Below are positions 42,600 to 53,800 of a stretch of 64,000 nucleotides of DNA, piece by piece (positions within the stretch are counted from its first letter, which is position 1; each line of letters opens with the position of its first letter). The notes below the pieces were generated by a model. It was not told the DNA's origin. It did no database searches and saw nothing but the letters and a program-made list of their open reading frames with translations. The stretch is from the NCBI RefSeq assembly GCF_013403565.1, contig NZ_CP058627.1:1426001-1490000 (forward strand), written 5' to 3'. The position numbers and the translations under genes were made by a program. The DNA comes from Chitinibacter bivalviorum. Its GTDB lineage: Bacteria; Pseudomonadota; Gammaproteobacteria; Burkholderiales; Chitinibacteraceae.

Positions 42600-43088
42600 A
42601 TGAAACTACGGCAAGAACTTACTCCTCCTCCGCTCGATGAGTCGCTTGTGGCTCGTCTCGCTGAATTGGCAGATGCCATTGACGGCAATTCAAGCGAGAT
42701 GCTGCGTTCTGAGTTCAATAGGCTTGCAGGTACAGCATTGCCAGTGAGTGCTTTTCAAGGGATTTACGGAAGCGAAAACCACGCCAACTTTGTGCGGAGG
42801 GTTCTACGAAAACAACAAATCAAGGCAGTGCCCGATGTTACTCGAGAAGAGCTTATCGAAATTGTCCGACGCGCAATGAAACCCGATAGGACTGGGTTGC
42901 ATGAGGCATATATGGCCATATTGGATTGCAACGTGCCGCGGCCACACGCATCGAATCTGCTTTTCTATCCAGTCGACTACGAACACAGTAGCAACACATG
43001 GGGCGGCGGCAAACCGATGAGCGACTATGACCCAAGCCCAGAGCAAATCGTCGACTGGGCTCTTGATATGACCTCTAATCTGCGGTGA
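42600..43088 (+). CDS. Hypothetical soluble protein between inverted repeats
   Basis: A protein of 162 residues from ATG 42600 (GTG 42594 is also possible). It is soluble, helical in the first half (LDESLVARLAELADAIDG, REELIEIVRRAM) and has FYPVDYEHSSNTWGGGKPMSDYDPS near the end. This resembles cassette-type hypothetical proteins of unknown function. No ribosome site is evident. It lies inside the 1.9-kb unit bounded by the 70-bp inverted repeats, on the strand opposite to the two membrane genes. Confidence 0.65.
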   Translation: MKLRQELTPPPLDESLVARLAELADAIDGNSSEMLRSEFNRLAGTALPVSAFQGIYGSENHANFVRRVLRKQQIKAVPDVTREELIEIVRRAMKPDRTGLHEAYMAILDCNVPRPHASNLLFYPVDYEHSSNTWGGGKPMSDYDPSPEQIVDWALDMTSNLR

Positions 43089-43204
43089 ATGGCTGGAGAT
43101 GAGAGGCAGCTAAGGGTCGGGTTGAGCCACTCAAGCTCAGCTGACGCATGACCAGGTGGCGGCAGGCTGTGAGGCAGAAGTCGAGCCACAGCTGCCACCC
43201 AAAA

Positions 43205-43525
43205 CTACAACGCCTGCAACACTAAGAAAATTAGAGCAGCAACTCCAAGGGCTAACGAATAAAGAACCCTAATCCAGAAAATAAATGGGTTCTTATTCAG
43301 ATAGATTAGAGGTCCACGCAGCGTTGTAGTTTTTGTATCAAGTGCAGCAACAACATCTAGCACTACTAAAGGTAGAAGAATAAGCGCAGCAGTAATTTTC
43401 AGCTCTCTGGAGTAGTACCAGCCGAAATCCTTTGTGACAACCGAAGCCAGCCAGAATATTGTACAAACAATAACAAGCGGCACTATAAAACGGTCGTATT
43501 GCTGTCTAGTTCTCATTGAGACCAC
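43205..43525 (-). CDS. Small membrane protein, unknown
   Basis: A 106-residue protein with three predicted spans (FIVPLVIVCTIFWLASVV, ITAALILLPLVVLDVVAAL, WIRVLYSLALGVAALIFLVL). The start could be Met4 (43516). No family recognised. It follows the next membrane gene on the same strand after 74 bp, so they may be co-transcribed. Both are inside the inverted-repeat unit. Confidence 0.6.
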   Translation of the reverse strand: MVSMRTRQQYDRFIVPLVIVCTIFWLASVVTKDFGWYYSRELKITAALILLPLVVLDVVAALDTKTTTLRGPLIYLNKNPFIFWIRVLYSLALGVAALIFLVLQAL

Positions 43526-43599
43526 TTCAAAACAAGTTTCGTTACCTAGCCGACGAATGCCGGTGTCGACCCATAACAGCCGCTGAAAACTAAGCGAGA

Positions 43600-44250
43600 T
43601 TATGCTTCGGTGTCATGTTGTTTTCTAAATTGACGCTCCGAAAAGAGCCAAATTATGAGTCCAAATAGCCCGCCAGCAAGACTCCAAAGGATAATCTGAG
43701 GAACAAAATATGCGAGAGTTGGTTGAATATGACGTGTAAGAACAGGAAGGCATGACATTCCAAGGAACATCGGTAATCCCCACCCCAAAATCCCTCGAAC
43801 CAAAATAAAATTCCATCTCCCTTTTGTTCTCGTTATTGCCCAGTTGTTTCTTAGTTTTGCACTAGCAGACAAGGTTTTTGATGTCGCCCTAGGATCTAAG
43901 CGCCATTCTTGCGGCACGTTAGAATACATGAAAGTCTCGCAGACTTTGGCGGATGGCCAACGAAAGATATAACGAGCAATAAGTGCATTTAGCAGCCACC
44001 CTAGAGCGTATCCCATCAGCATGAGAGCAACCATAATAAAGATGAATGCTATTAGCCAAAGCAATCCATTTGGTTGCTCTTTGACAGGGGCTCCGCCTGG
44101 AATCCCCATCGCTCGTCCTAATGGTCCGACAAGCAAGAAGAGTGGAATGAATGCAGAAAACATTAACACCAATGGGAGTACGCTCAACCACCGAACAATC
44201 TTTGGCTGCAGGTGTTCACCAATAATGAAGTTTGTACCTAATAGATTCAT
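43600..44250 (-). CDS. Membrane protein, unknown
   Basis: A 216-residue protein with about four spans: LSVLPLVLMFSAFIPLFLLV and LLWLIAFIFIMVALMLMGYAL in the N-terminal half, a hydrophilic loop (about 95-140), then GILGWGLPMFLGMSCLPVL and YFVPQIILWSLAGGLFGLII. The C-terminus is charged (SERQFRKQHDTEA). No recognised family. It is the first gene of a two-gene minus-strand row in the inverted-repeat unit. Confidence 0.6.
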   Translation of the reverse strand: MNLLGTNFIIGEHLQPKIVRWLSVLPLVLMFSAFIPLFLLVGPLGRAMGIPGGAPVKEQPNGLLWLIAFIFIMVALMLMGYALGWLLNALIARYIFRWPSAKVCETFMYSNVPQEWRLDPRATSKTLSASAKLRNNWAITRTKGRWNFILVRGILGWGLPMFLGMSCLPVLTRHIQPTLAYFVPQIILWSLAGGLFGLIIWLFSERQFRKQHDTEA

Positions 44251-44319
44251 TTGGAATCGTTGCCTTTGATAGTTACATTATCTTGATATGCAATTTCAAA
44301 AAGTCTAAATATTATCCGT

Positions 44320-44389
44320 CCGCTTATGGCCGACTACCGTCAGCTGACAGCTCATTTTCGGCGCTCAATGACGCTGACGCAAAAGTAAG
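44320..44389 (-). repeat. 70-bp inverted repeat, right copy
   Basis: Reverse complement of 42496-42565, with GAGCTGTCAGCTGACGG and CTTACTTTTGCGTCAG blocks. Confidence 0.85.
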
Positions 44390-44540
44390 TTGCTTGATGT
44401 AGTACTGTGCGCACATGAGTGGCGGCTTTGGCCCGAACAGCTATGGCCCATGCCAAAATAAGTTGGCCACATCAGAGTACTACAGTTCGGAATACTTTAG
44501 ATTGGCGGAAAAACCACTATACACAAAGCGCTATCCCTGT

Positions 44541-44630
44541 ACCTAACAAGTCAGCCAACAGGATGCTAAACTGCAGGGCAGTTTGGTTTGCTCCGCTGCG
44601 CTTAGGCACCTTTTACACCCATCATTAGAG
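44541..44630 (+). repeat. attC-like segment before the 44638 gene (tentative)
   Basis: Starts with ACCTAAC (RYYYAAC form), has an AAACTGC/GCAGTTT hairpin and ends CATTAGAGC, only partly of the GTTRRRY form. Size and position before a cassette-like gene suggest a degenerate integron attC site, but the ends are imperfect and no integron integrase is present. Confidence 0.25.
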
Positions 44631-44637
44631 CCCAAAT

Positions 44638-45081
44638 ATGACGATCATCGAAGCGATCACATTTGCTATAGCAATACTCGGTGCAGCTCTCGGTCTAATA
44701 AACACTTGGCACAATCTCGACAAGGCGCGCGTAAAACTTATTGTTCAGCCCAAGCACGCAGTTGCATTCGGTGGGGCAGATGAAAATCTTAATTTTTGTA
44801 TTGAGATTACTAATCTCAGCTCATTTCCCGTTACCCTCTCTGAGACTGGTGTTCTTTATCACGGAACCATGAGCAGAGGAGTAATAATTCAGCCAGTTCT
44901 ACTGGATGGTGGACCGTGGCCGCGACGGTTAGAGCCACGTTCCTCCGTATCCATCTATGCACAAAATCCTGCAAAAAATTCGGAACGCTTGATTCGGTGT
45001 GCATATGCAAAAACAGCCTGCGGAGTTACAAAGCGAGCAACAAGTCCAGCATTGAAACAATTGGCTACTCATGGGCTCTAA
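44638..45081 (+). CDS. Hypothetical protein with N-terminal membrane anchor
   Basis: A 147-residue protein. The first 25 residues are a span (AITFAIAILGAALGLINTWHNL). The rest forms a beta-rich cytoplasmic or periplasmic domain (LNFCIEITNLSSFPVTLSETGVLY, RRLEPRSSVSIYAQN). Proteins with this layout are common in gene cassettes of unknown function. The ATG is 8 bp after an attC-like segment; a terminator repeat follows 60 bp downstream. Confidence 0.65.
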   Translation: MTIIEAITFAIAILGAALGLINTWHNLDKARVKLIVQPKHAVAFGGADENLNFCIEITNLSSFPVTLSETGVLYHGTMSRGVIIQPVLLDGGPWPRRLEPRSSVSIYAQNPAKNSERLIRCAYAKTACGVTKRATSPALKQLATHGL

Positions 45082-45142
45082 CCTTTCAGGTAGTTTTGGC
45101 AGAAGGTCGGCCTTCGCAATGGTATGAACCAGAAATGATTTA

Positions 45143-45170
45143 GGCCGCTAACTGATGGTTGGCGGCCTTT
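45143..45170 (+). terminator. GGCCGC terminator, repeat B
   Basis: GGCCGCTAAC ... GTTGGCGGCCTTT after the 44638 gene; followed by the same GACATCGACTGGTCGGCC run as other copies. Confidence 0.7.
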
Positions 45171-45493
45171 AGTTTTTCTCGCATCGACATCGACTGGTCG
45201 GCCTTAGCCGACGCTCAAATGTCTCTACAAAAGCTGGGGCGATTCAAAGGCCATGATCTTGTGACACGGATTGATAGGCAAAATAGCATCGATGCTGAAA
45301 AAATGCAGATTTAAAGACCGATGAGTTCAATGGTTTGCACAGCAATTTAGGTCACTCCAACTCAGCAGCGGCACTTCCTTAAGTTGGCTACTTCAAATTG
45401 GCAAAGCTCAACCAATACTTACAAAGACAGAACAGCCCAAAGTCTATTAACCGTCTAGTTACCCAGTCCTAAGATGATTTTTGGCCATAAATT

Positions 45494-45592
45494 GGATATT
45501 TAACAAATATCCGCGGATATTTTTGGATATCAAGTGGATATTTATTTTTTATCCAATCTAAAGATACGTTTTGATCAAATTGCAAATATCCA
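45494..45592. repeat. Cluster of GGATATTT palindromes
   Basis: GGATATTT-AAC-AAATATCC (45494-45512), then GGATATTT (45515), GGATATC (45525), GGATATTT (45537) and AAATATCC (45584). Five half-sites in about 100 bp, 450-540 bp before cdiB. Confidence 0.65.
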
Positions 45593-46033
45593 ACTCGCTC
45601 ACGCAGCATCAACAAGAATACAATGAAAGCCTGCAGAAAGTATGACAGCAGAATATAACTTGAGCCCAGGAAAAAAAACAAATTTGCTAGATGCCCATCG
45701 CCGCAAAAAATTGGCAGCAACATTTTGTGCTAGAAGTGAGTGAATCGATGCAATCACACAAAAGTCGAGAGGCCGTAACCCACAATGTAGCAATCTTTCT
45801 TTTCTACAGTCTTGCAATCGACTAATCGACTAAAGTTGCCGACCAACACATCTCCCCCTACTAAAGCTTTTGGCTCGCGGCCGAGCCATGGAGGCTGCGT
45901 TAGCTTACAGCCTTTCCCGTATCGAAATTACAACCAACGTGAATTAGCCTTTTCTAATGTTTAATGTTCCTGCATAATTTTGTCATTGTTACGTTTGACT
46001 TTGAGTTTTTAAAATGAATTTGTTGTTCGGTAG

Positions 46034-47749
46034 GTGGGGGGATATTCACATCTATCCACTGCCGTCTGTTTAAGTCTGTTGTCTTCTTCGATCTGTGCCA
46101 TCTCCCCCGGTGAAATCTTAGAGCAAAATGCACGGCAGCAGCAATGGGTTAAAGAGCGCGAACAGTCCCTACGCGAGCAAAACGAACCGTCACCAAACGT
46201 TCAATTACAATCACCCACTCCCGCTTTAACCACCCGATTTCCTGCGCAAGAATCACCTTGTTTTGTCATCCACCATATTGAATTAATTGGCCCCAAGGCT
46301 GAACAATTTGCATGGGCATTGGATGCCGCAAATTCGCCTGATCGAGCCATTGATCGCTGTCTAGGTAGTGACGGCATTAACCTGGTGATGCGCCGTATTC
46401 AAAATGAAATAGTGCAGCGCGGATTTACAACGACTCGGGTTGTGGCCAGTGATCAGGACTTATCAAAAGGCACGCTCAGTCTTACCGTGGTGCCAGGGAT
46501 GATTCGTCGCATCGTCGCATCTGAGGGTAGTAGTCCACGCGCTACGTATTGGAATGCGTTACCGTTTCAGGCTGGCGAGGTTTTAAATCTTCGCGCAATT
46601 GAGCAAGGGCTTGAGAATTTTAAGCGTCTGCCCAGTGTGCAGGCCGATATTCAGATTGCACCTGCTTCGGGAGCCGATGCACAGCCGGGTGACAGTGATT
46701 TATTGGTCAGTTGGCAGCAGCCGATGCCGTTTCGTTTCAGTGTTGGCCTTGATAATTCGGGCACTGAAAGTACAGGTAAATATCAGGGTTCTTTAACGTT
46801 CTCTTACGATAATTGGCTCACGCTCAATGACCTGTTTTATGTGTCGTTGACCCATAATGTCGGCCAAAGCACGGAAGGTGGCACATCTGGGTATACGGTG
46901 TATTACGCCATTCCTTATGATTATTGGTTGCTCTCGTGGTCGACGAGTAAAAGTTCCTACTTTCAAAATGTCGCGGGTGCAAATCAGAACTACCGCTATG
47001 GTGGCGACAATAAAAATGTCGAAATGGTCTTAAGCCGTTTACTGTGGCGAGATGCACAAAGTAAAACCTCATTTAGCCTTAAGGGCGGGATGCGCCAAAC
47101 CCAAAATTTTATTGATGATGTCGAAGTGGGTGTGCAGCGACGCAGAACGGTAGGTTGGGAAGGTCACCTTTCACATCGTCAGTATCTTGGGCAAAGCACT
47201 TTGGATCTGGATGCGACTTATAAGCATGGCACGGGCGCATGGCAAGCCTTGGCAGCTCCCGAGGAGGCGTTTGGTGAGGGTACTGCCCGAATGGCGCTTT
47301 GGACTGCATCGGCTAATTGGTCGACGCCAGTATTCTCTGAAGATTTACGCTACTCAGCCAATTGGCGTGTGCAATGGAATCGGACGCGTTTGGTTCCTCA
47401 AGATCGATTCTCCATCGGCGGGCCCAGTACGGTTCGCGGCTTTGATGGTTCAATGACTTTGGTGGGGGACAGTGGATGGCTCATCCGCAACGACTTAAGT
47501 TTACCCCTCAACAAGCTTGCACTGGATGCCATTCCCGGTGAGATCTATTTAGGATTGGACTATGGGCATGTCGGCGGTCCCTCTAGTGATTTCTTGCTGG
47601 GCAATCAGTTAGCGGGCACTGCTCTGGGTGTGCGCGGCCAGTATAAAAATTTGAATTATGACGTCTTCGCCGGATTACCACTCTATCAGCCAACAGGATT
47701 TGGACCGAAAGATGTGACGGCAAGCTTCAATCTGAATTTAATGTTTTAG
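46034..47749 (+). CDS. cdiB: TpsB-type outer-membrane transporter, CdiB/ShlB family
   Basis: A 571-residue two-partner-secretion pore that exports the CdiA-like protein. The frame starts at GTG 46034, right after an in-frame TAG. The hydrophobic part STAVCLSLLSSSICA serves as signal sequence. A POTRA_2 region (CFVIHHIELIGPKAEQF, IVQRGFTTTRVV) is followed by the C-terminal barrel (FSVGLDNSGTESTGKYQGSL, RFSIGGPSTVRGFDGS, FNLNLMF). An ATG at 46014 is out of frame by one base at a run of six G (46036-46041). It precedes cdiA by 109 bp. Confidence 0.9.
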   Translation: MGGYSHLSTAVCLSLLSSSICAISPGEILEQNARQQQWVKEREQSLREQNEPSPNVQLQSPTPALTTRFPAQESPCFVIHHIELIGPKAEQFAWALDAANSPDRAIDRCLGSDGINLVMRRIQNEIVQRGFTTTRVVASDQDLSKGTLSLTVVPGMIRRIVASEGSSPRATYWNALPFQAGEVLNLRAIEQGLENFKRLPSVQADIQIAPASGADAQPGDSDLLVSWQQPMPFRFSVGLDNSGTESTGKYQGSLTFSYDNWLTLNDLFYVSLTHNVGQSTEGGTSGYTVYYAIPYDYWLLSWSTSKSSYFQNVAGANQNYRYGGDNKNVEMVLSRLLWRDAQSKTSFSLKGGMRQTQNFIDDVEVGVQRRRTVGWEGHLSHRQYLGQSTLDLDATYKHGTGAWQALAAPEEAFGEGTARMALWTASANWSTPVFSEDLRYSANWRVQWNRTRLVPQDRFSIGGPSTVRGFDGSMTLVGDSGWLIRNDLSLPLNKLALDAIPGEIYLGLDYGHVGGPSSDFLLGNQLAGTALGVRGQYKNLNYDVFAGLPLYQPTGFGPKDVTASFNLNLMF

Positions 47750-47858
47750 TCATTATATTTGAGCGATCCGACACGGTGTGTCACCCACTTTGGGGTTGGC
47801 GTGTCTGGCGAGGACAATCCTTGCCCTGTGATTGCTGTATTTATTTCTGGGTCTGGTT

Positions 47859-50800
47859 ATGAATCAATCTCTGTATCGCATCGTTTTTAATCAATCGCGC
47901 GGCCTATTGATGGTCGTCGCTGAAAACGTCACAGGGCAAGGTAAAACCAGCACCCAAAGTGCACAAGCACCACAAACTCGCGCCAGGCTCATAACGCGCA
48001 TCAGTGCATTGCGTTTTGCATTTTTGGCTGCACTTGGGGCCGTGACCTTGCTGATGCCCGTACAAGCCGCAGTTCAGTCTGATCATCAGGCGCCGACATC
48101 TCAACAACCCACCATTCTTAAAACGGCCAATGGCGTCGAACAGGTCAATATTCAGACCCCCAGTGCGGGCGGAGTTTCCAGAAATACCTATTCTCAGTTT
48201 GATGTCGATCGTGGCGGCGTGATCCTGAATAATTCCCGCAAAGATGTGCAAACACAGCAAGGTGGTTGGGTACAAGGTAATCCATGGCTGGCCACGGGAT
48301 CTGCACGCATCATTTTGAACGAAGTCCGCTCCAGCAATCCCAGTTCATTAAAAGGTTACGTTGAGGTAGCTGGCCAGCGCGCTGAAGTCATTATTGCCAA
48401 TCCATCCGGCATTCAGTGTGATGGCTGTGGGTTTATCAATGCCAGTCGCGCCACGCTCACCACGGGCAGTGCAATCTTTAGTGGGGATTCCCTTACCGGA
48501 TTTCGTGTCGGCCAAGGGGCTATCACGATTTCGGGAGCTGGCATGGATGCCAGCCTCACTGATTACACGAGTTTAATTGCGCGTTCAGTCCAAGTGAATG
48601 CGGGCGTCTGGGCCAATAACTTAAACGTTACAACTGGCACGGGTGATGTGGCAGTCACTGGCGACAGCATTATTCCTAGCACCCAAGCCGCTAGTGGCCC
48701 TGCTCCCACCTTTGCGATTGATGTCGCGCAATTGGGCGGGATGTATGCTGGTCAAATCCATCTTATTGGTACTGAAGCTGGCGTTGGAGTGCGAAATGCA
48801 GGGCAAATTGGTGCCTCTGCCGGTGAAGTGATCGTGCAAGCTGATGGCCGAATCAGCAACAGTGGTTTGATCAACGCCACAACACAGGTTCAAATCAAGG
48901 GCGCTCAAGGTTTTGAGAATAGCGGCAACCTGTATGCTAATCAGGCCACCACGGTGCAAGTGACGGGCTCACTCTCTAATAGTGGGGTCATTGCTGCCGG
49001 AGGAGATGTGACCCTACAAGCGAAGGGTGGGCTCGGTCAAATCAGTAATACGGGAACGGGCACCCTGGTCGCGGGTTTAAAAGCCGATGGTAACTTGGGT
49101 GACTCAGGCAATTTGAGCGCACAAGCGGATAGTCAAATTGACGCGGCAGGTTTACTGGCCAGTGGTGGGGAGCAACACTGGAGCGCCCCTCAGGCCAGTT
49201 TAGCGAACAGTCAACTGATCGCTCGTACCTTCAGTCTGGCCGGGGATCAACTGGATTTGCACGACGCAAAAGCCAATATTGGTACAACGTTGGATCTTCA
49301 AGCACACCAGAGCCTGAACACGGCAGGAGCCCAGCTGAGTGCTGATCAACTTAAAATCAATACGCCGCAGTTGGATAATCGCAATGGACAGTTAATCCAA
49401 ACCGGAAACGCTGATCTGACGCTGGCTGTCTCGCAGCAGATAGATAATCGTGGGGGGCGTATTGCGACCAATGCGCGCAATTTGACGCTGACCAGTACTG
49501 AGCTTCTCAACGACCATGGGCAGATCGAACACGCTGGCAGCGGTACGTTAAGTATTCAAGCGGTTGACCAGCATGGCGAACAGAGCCGGATGACCAGCAC
49601 TGGGGTCATGAATCTGAGTGGTCAAACATTAAACTACAGTCATAGTGAATTGCAGGCGAACGCCATCAGCCTCAATCACAGCGATGCGGTACTCGATGGC
49701 TCGAAATTAACCAGTCGCGATGGGTTAAGCATCAACACCCAGCATACACTCAGTACCCAACACGCCCAGCTCAATGCCGATCAGATGACGATCAGCGCTG
49801 AAAACCTCAATAACCAAGGCGGAACATGGCAGCAAAGTGGTCAAGGCGACACCCAAATCGTTGTTAGCCAAGTAATGAATAATGCAGGTGGGCGGATCGC
49901 CAGTAATGGTCAAAACCTAACGATTCATGCGGCCGAAATTAATCAGGACCAAGCGCGGATTGAACATGCGGGCACGGGTTCACTCACGATCGACTCGGCC
50001 AATCAACACGGTCATCAAGCAGAACTGGGCAGTGCGGGTGAGGCGCACTTCTCGGGCCAGACACTGCAATATACCAATGGGAAGATACAAGCCAATCAGA
50101 TCCAGTTCACGCATACTAACGCCACTCTGGATGGCAGTACGATCACCAGTCAGCACGGACTTCGCGCCGACATCGGGCAAACGCTCTCCAGTCAACAGGC
50201 GACCCTGAACGCCGACCAAATGACAGTCAATGCTTCGACGTTCAACAATCAAGGTGGGCAATGGCTACAATCGGGGCAAGGTGACACCCAATTTAATATC
50301 ACGGGTCAATTCGATCATACCGGTGGCCGTCTGGCCACCAATGGGCAGAACCTCACCATTCAAGCGGGCACGCTCGTCACTGATCAAGCTCGGATTGAGC
50401 ATGCAGGGACGGGGGTTTTGCGTCTGCAGGCCAATCAACAAAGTGGTACCCAAACCCACCTTGCCAGCCAAGGTACGCTGCAAATAGCGGGTGGTTCGCT
50501 GAGTTATACCCAAAGTGATTTGCAAGCCAATACCATCAATCTGACGGGTCAGACCGCCACGTTGGATGGCAGCACTCTCACTAGCAATGGTCAATTGAAT
50601 GTTCGGGTTGATCAAACCTTATCGACGCGCAATGTTGATGTCCATGCAGCGCAACTCACGGTAACTGCGTCCAGCCTCAATAATCAAGGTGGACAGTGGA
50701 AACAATCAGGACAGGGTGACACGCAATTTAATGTCGCCACGCAAATGAATAACTCGCAGGGGCAACTCACCACCAATGCGCGCAACGTGACCATCCATGC

Positions 50801-53800
50801 TGGTGAACTCATTAATGACCAAGCGCACATTACCCATGCAGGCACGGGAACGTTAAGCCTTGAATCGGCCAATCAATACGGTGATCAAACGCAAATTACC
50901 ACTGCGGGCAATCTCACTTTAACGGGTGACACGCTGAGCTATACCCATGGCACTTTACAAGCCCAGCAGATTGAACTGACCCACACCAACGCCACGCTGG
51001 ACGGTAGTAGCATCACCAGTCAACAAGGACTTCAAGCCCATATTGACCAAACGCTCACTAGTCGACTCGCTCACCTTAAAGCAGATCAACTCACGGTGAA
51101 CGCGGGTGAACTCAATAACCAAGGCGGTGAATGGTTACAAAGTGGCGCGGCAGATACATCGTTCACAGTTCGAACTCGACTGGATAATACCGATGGCAAG
51201 ATTGCCACAAATGGTCAGAACCTCAGCCTCAATGCAGTAGAAATACTTAATCATAATGCCAGCATCGAACATGCCGGAACGGGCAGCTTATTACTGAACG
51301 CTCCGCAACTGGACAATCACGGCGGCGAGATTCTCAGTCAAGGCGCAGTGCGTATTGACAGCGCAACGATCCAGAATGGCAGCGGTACCATCCAGGGGCA
51401 ACAACTTACCCTGCAAGGTGACACGCTCGATAATCAGCAAGGCCTCCTGCTACAAAAGGGCAGCGCGGCCACTCAAATTCAGCTCAGTGGTGCCTTGGAT
51501 AATCGCAATGGCATCATCGCCAGTAACGGAAATACCAGTCTCACCGCCGGATCACTCGACAATCGTGGTGGCAAATGGCTCCAACAAAACGACAGTCATT
51601 TACAAATTCATCTGGATGGCTCGCTCAATAACAGTGATGCGGGGATTATTCAGGCACAACAACTCCACATTCAAAGTGCCGACCTGAGCAACCATCAGGG
51701 AAAGATCGTTGCCAGCGATATGCTCGATATCCACACCTCGGGTGCCCTCGACAATCATGCGGGGACTTTGGCCGCGCAAAACCAAGTCAAACTGTACAGT
51801 GGTGACCTCAACAACCAAGCCGGTACCATTGCCGCCGTTGCCGGTGACGTACAACTTACGACACAGGGACTCAATAATCAGCAAGGTAAATTGCTCGCCG
51901 CCACCACACTGACTCTCAACAGTGGCGCTCTGGACAACCAACAAGGCGTGATCAATGGGCAACAATTGACGCTCGATAGCACACAACACCAGATTAATAA
52001 TGCGGGTGGGACCATCAATGCCAGTGGTCAACTGAGCATTCAAAGTGGCGCATTCGATAATACAGCGGGTCAAGTTCGTGCCGGTACCGATTTGAGTTTG
52101 GATACGCATGGACAAACACTCACCAATACTAATTCAGGGACTGACAAAGGCATCCAGGCTGGCGGCAATTTAACCCTCTCGAGCGGTGATGTGAACAACA
52201 ATGCCGGTCTGATTTATACCCGGCAAGACCTTAGCATGCACAGTGGGGTGCTCAATAACGGTGGTCGTATCCTTGCAGAACAGAATCTGCAGTTCACTGG
52301 TACCGAGGTTAATAACCTAACGGGACAAATTCAAGCCGGGGGCAATCTCACCTTAAATGCTGACCGCATCGACAATCAAAATAGTTTGATACGTGCCGGG
52401 GGCACGACCACCCTCACCGCCACGCTGCTCAACAACCACAATACGCAAGCGGCCAATCAGGGCATTGAGGGGCAAAACATCACCCTCACCACACATACCC
52501 TCGACAATCGTTCAGGTGACATTCGTGCTGATCAACGCTTGGACATTGTGAGTGACGGCCAAGTACTTAATGGACAAGGTTTAGTGGCAGCGGGTCAAGC
52601 CACCGCCATTCGTGACCAGAACTTAGGAAATAAACAGCTCAACATTCAAAACGACAGTGGCCAGATCCAATCGGGCCACACCCTGGCACTCAATGTCGCC
52701 AGCTACAGTGGCACTGCGGGCCGCTTAGCCAGTATGGGTGACTTGAACTTCAGTGTCTTGGGTGACTACACTCATCAGGGCACCTTTGAAAGCAATGGCA
52801 ACCTCAGTATCAGTACAACGGGTCAATTTATGAATCCGGGGGTGATTCGAGCAGGCCAAACCCTCACGGTGCAGGGCGCGGGTATTGATAATCAGACGAC
52901 GGGTGAGCTCAGTGCCGGTAGCCTTCACCTCAATACCACCGGAACCCTCACCAATCGTGGCCTCTTGGATGGTGGTTTCACTTGGTTAGAAGTCGGCACG
53001 CTCAACAACGTGGGCACTGGTCGGATTTATGGAGACTATCTCTCAATTGCCGCCACAACCCTTAACAATGGTGAAGAAAATGGCACCGCAGCCACGATCG
53101 CTGCGCGGCAACAGTTGGATTTAGGGGTCGGCACACTCAACAATAGTGAACATGGCTACATCTTTAGTGCCGGAGATATGCACATTGGCGGTCAATTGGA
53201 CGCCAATCAGGAAGCACAAGGTCAAGCGACGCTCATCAGCAATCGCAGCGCGACCATTGAGTCGCTGGGCAATATAACCATTAACGCCGCTCAAGTTGAA
53301 AACAAAGACTTGCATTTGGTCTTGGGCGAACAAATTTCGGCGCCAACCCCTGTCGAATACTACCTTGCGGGTGGGAAACAATACCGCCCAGATGAAGTCA
53401 GTATCAAACCCGCCGTCCCCATGGTCTACTCTCCCGCAGATGGCGCCCCCAATTACTTGGTGACACCGGATGGTGAAGTGGATCAGTGGTATCAAGTATC
53501 AGCAACACGAACCACCCATGAAACCAAGGTGATGTCCTCGGATGCGGCTAAGATCGTTTCGGGCGGTAATTTAAGCATCACGGCGGGCCACTTGCTCAAT
53601 GACAACAGTCAGATCATCGCGGGCAATACGCTCACGATGACGCTCAGCTCGCCAATAGAAAATCTGGCCGCCACCGGTACGCGTACAATCGATGAAACAG
53701 GCACGTCCACCCATTATTGGAATGTCGCGACCTATGGCGCGGGCTGCCATCAATGTGGATTCCCTGGTGGCACCTACGTCCTCAATAACAGCCCTGGTAG

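Larger units (their letters stand above)
44251..44637. other. Intergenic region with inverted repeat and attC-like segment
   Basis: 387 bp. It holds the right copy of the 70-bp inverted repeat (44320-44389), a block beginning TGACGCAAAAGTAAGTT that recurs at 61685, and an imperfect palindromic segment (44541-44630) ending 8 bp before the next ATG. No gene seen. Confidence 0.65.
45082..46033. other. Intergenic region before cdiB
   Basis: 952 bp. It has a repeat-B terminator (45143-45170), a GTCGGCCTTAGCCGAC palindrome (45197-45212), a cluster of GGATATTT palindromes (45494-45592), and AT-rich upstream sequence of cdiB. One 84-residue minus-strand frame (45469-45723) runs through the GGATATTT cluster and I do not support it as a gene. 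Confidence 0.6.

Noticed and set aside
45469..45723. 84-residue minus-strand ORF
   Set aside because: It runs through the GGATATTT cluster, giving a repetitive KYP-type tail, with no ribosome site.
49350..51300. CRISPR-like periodicity
   Set aside because: The repeats are in-frame coding units of about 435 bp inside cdiA, not short repeats with spacers. No CRISPR array was seen anywhere.
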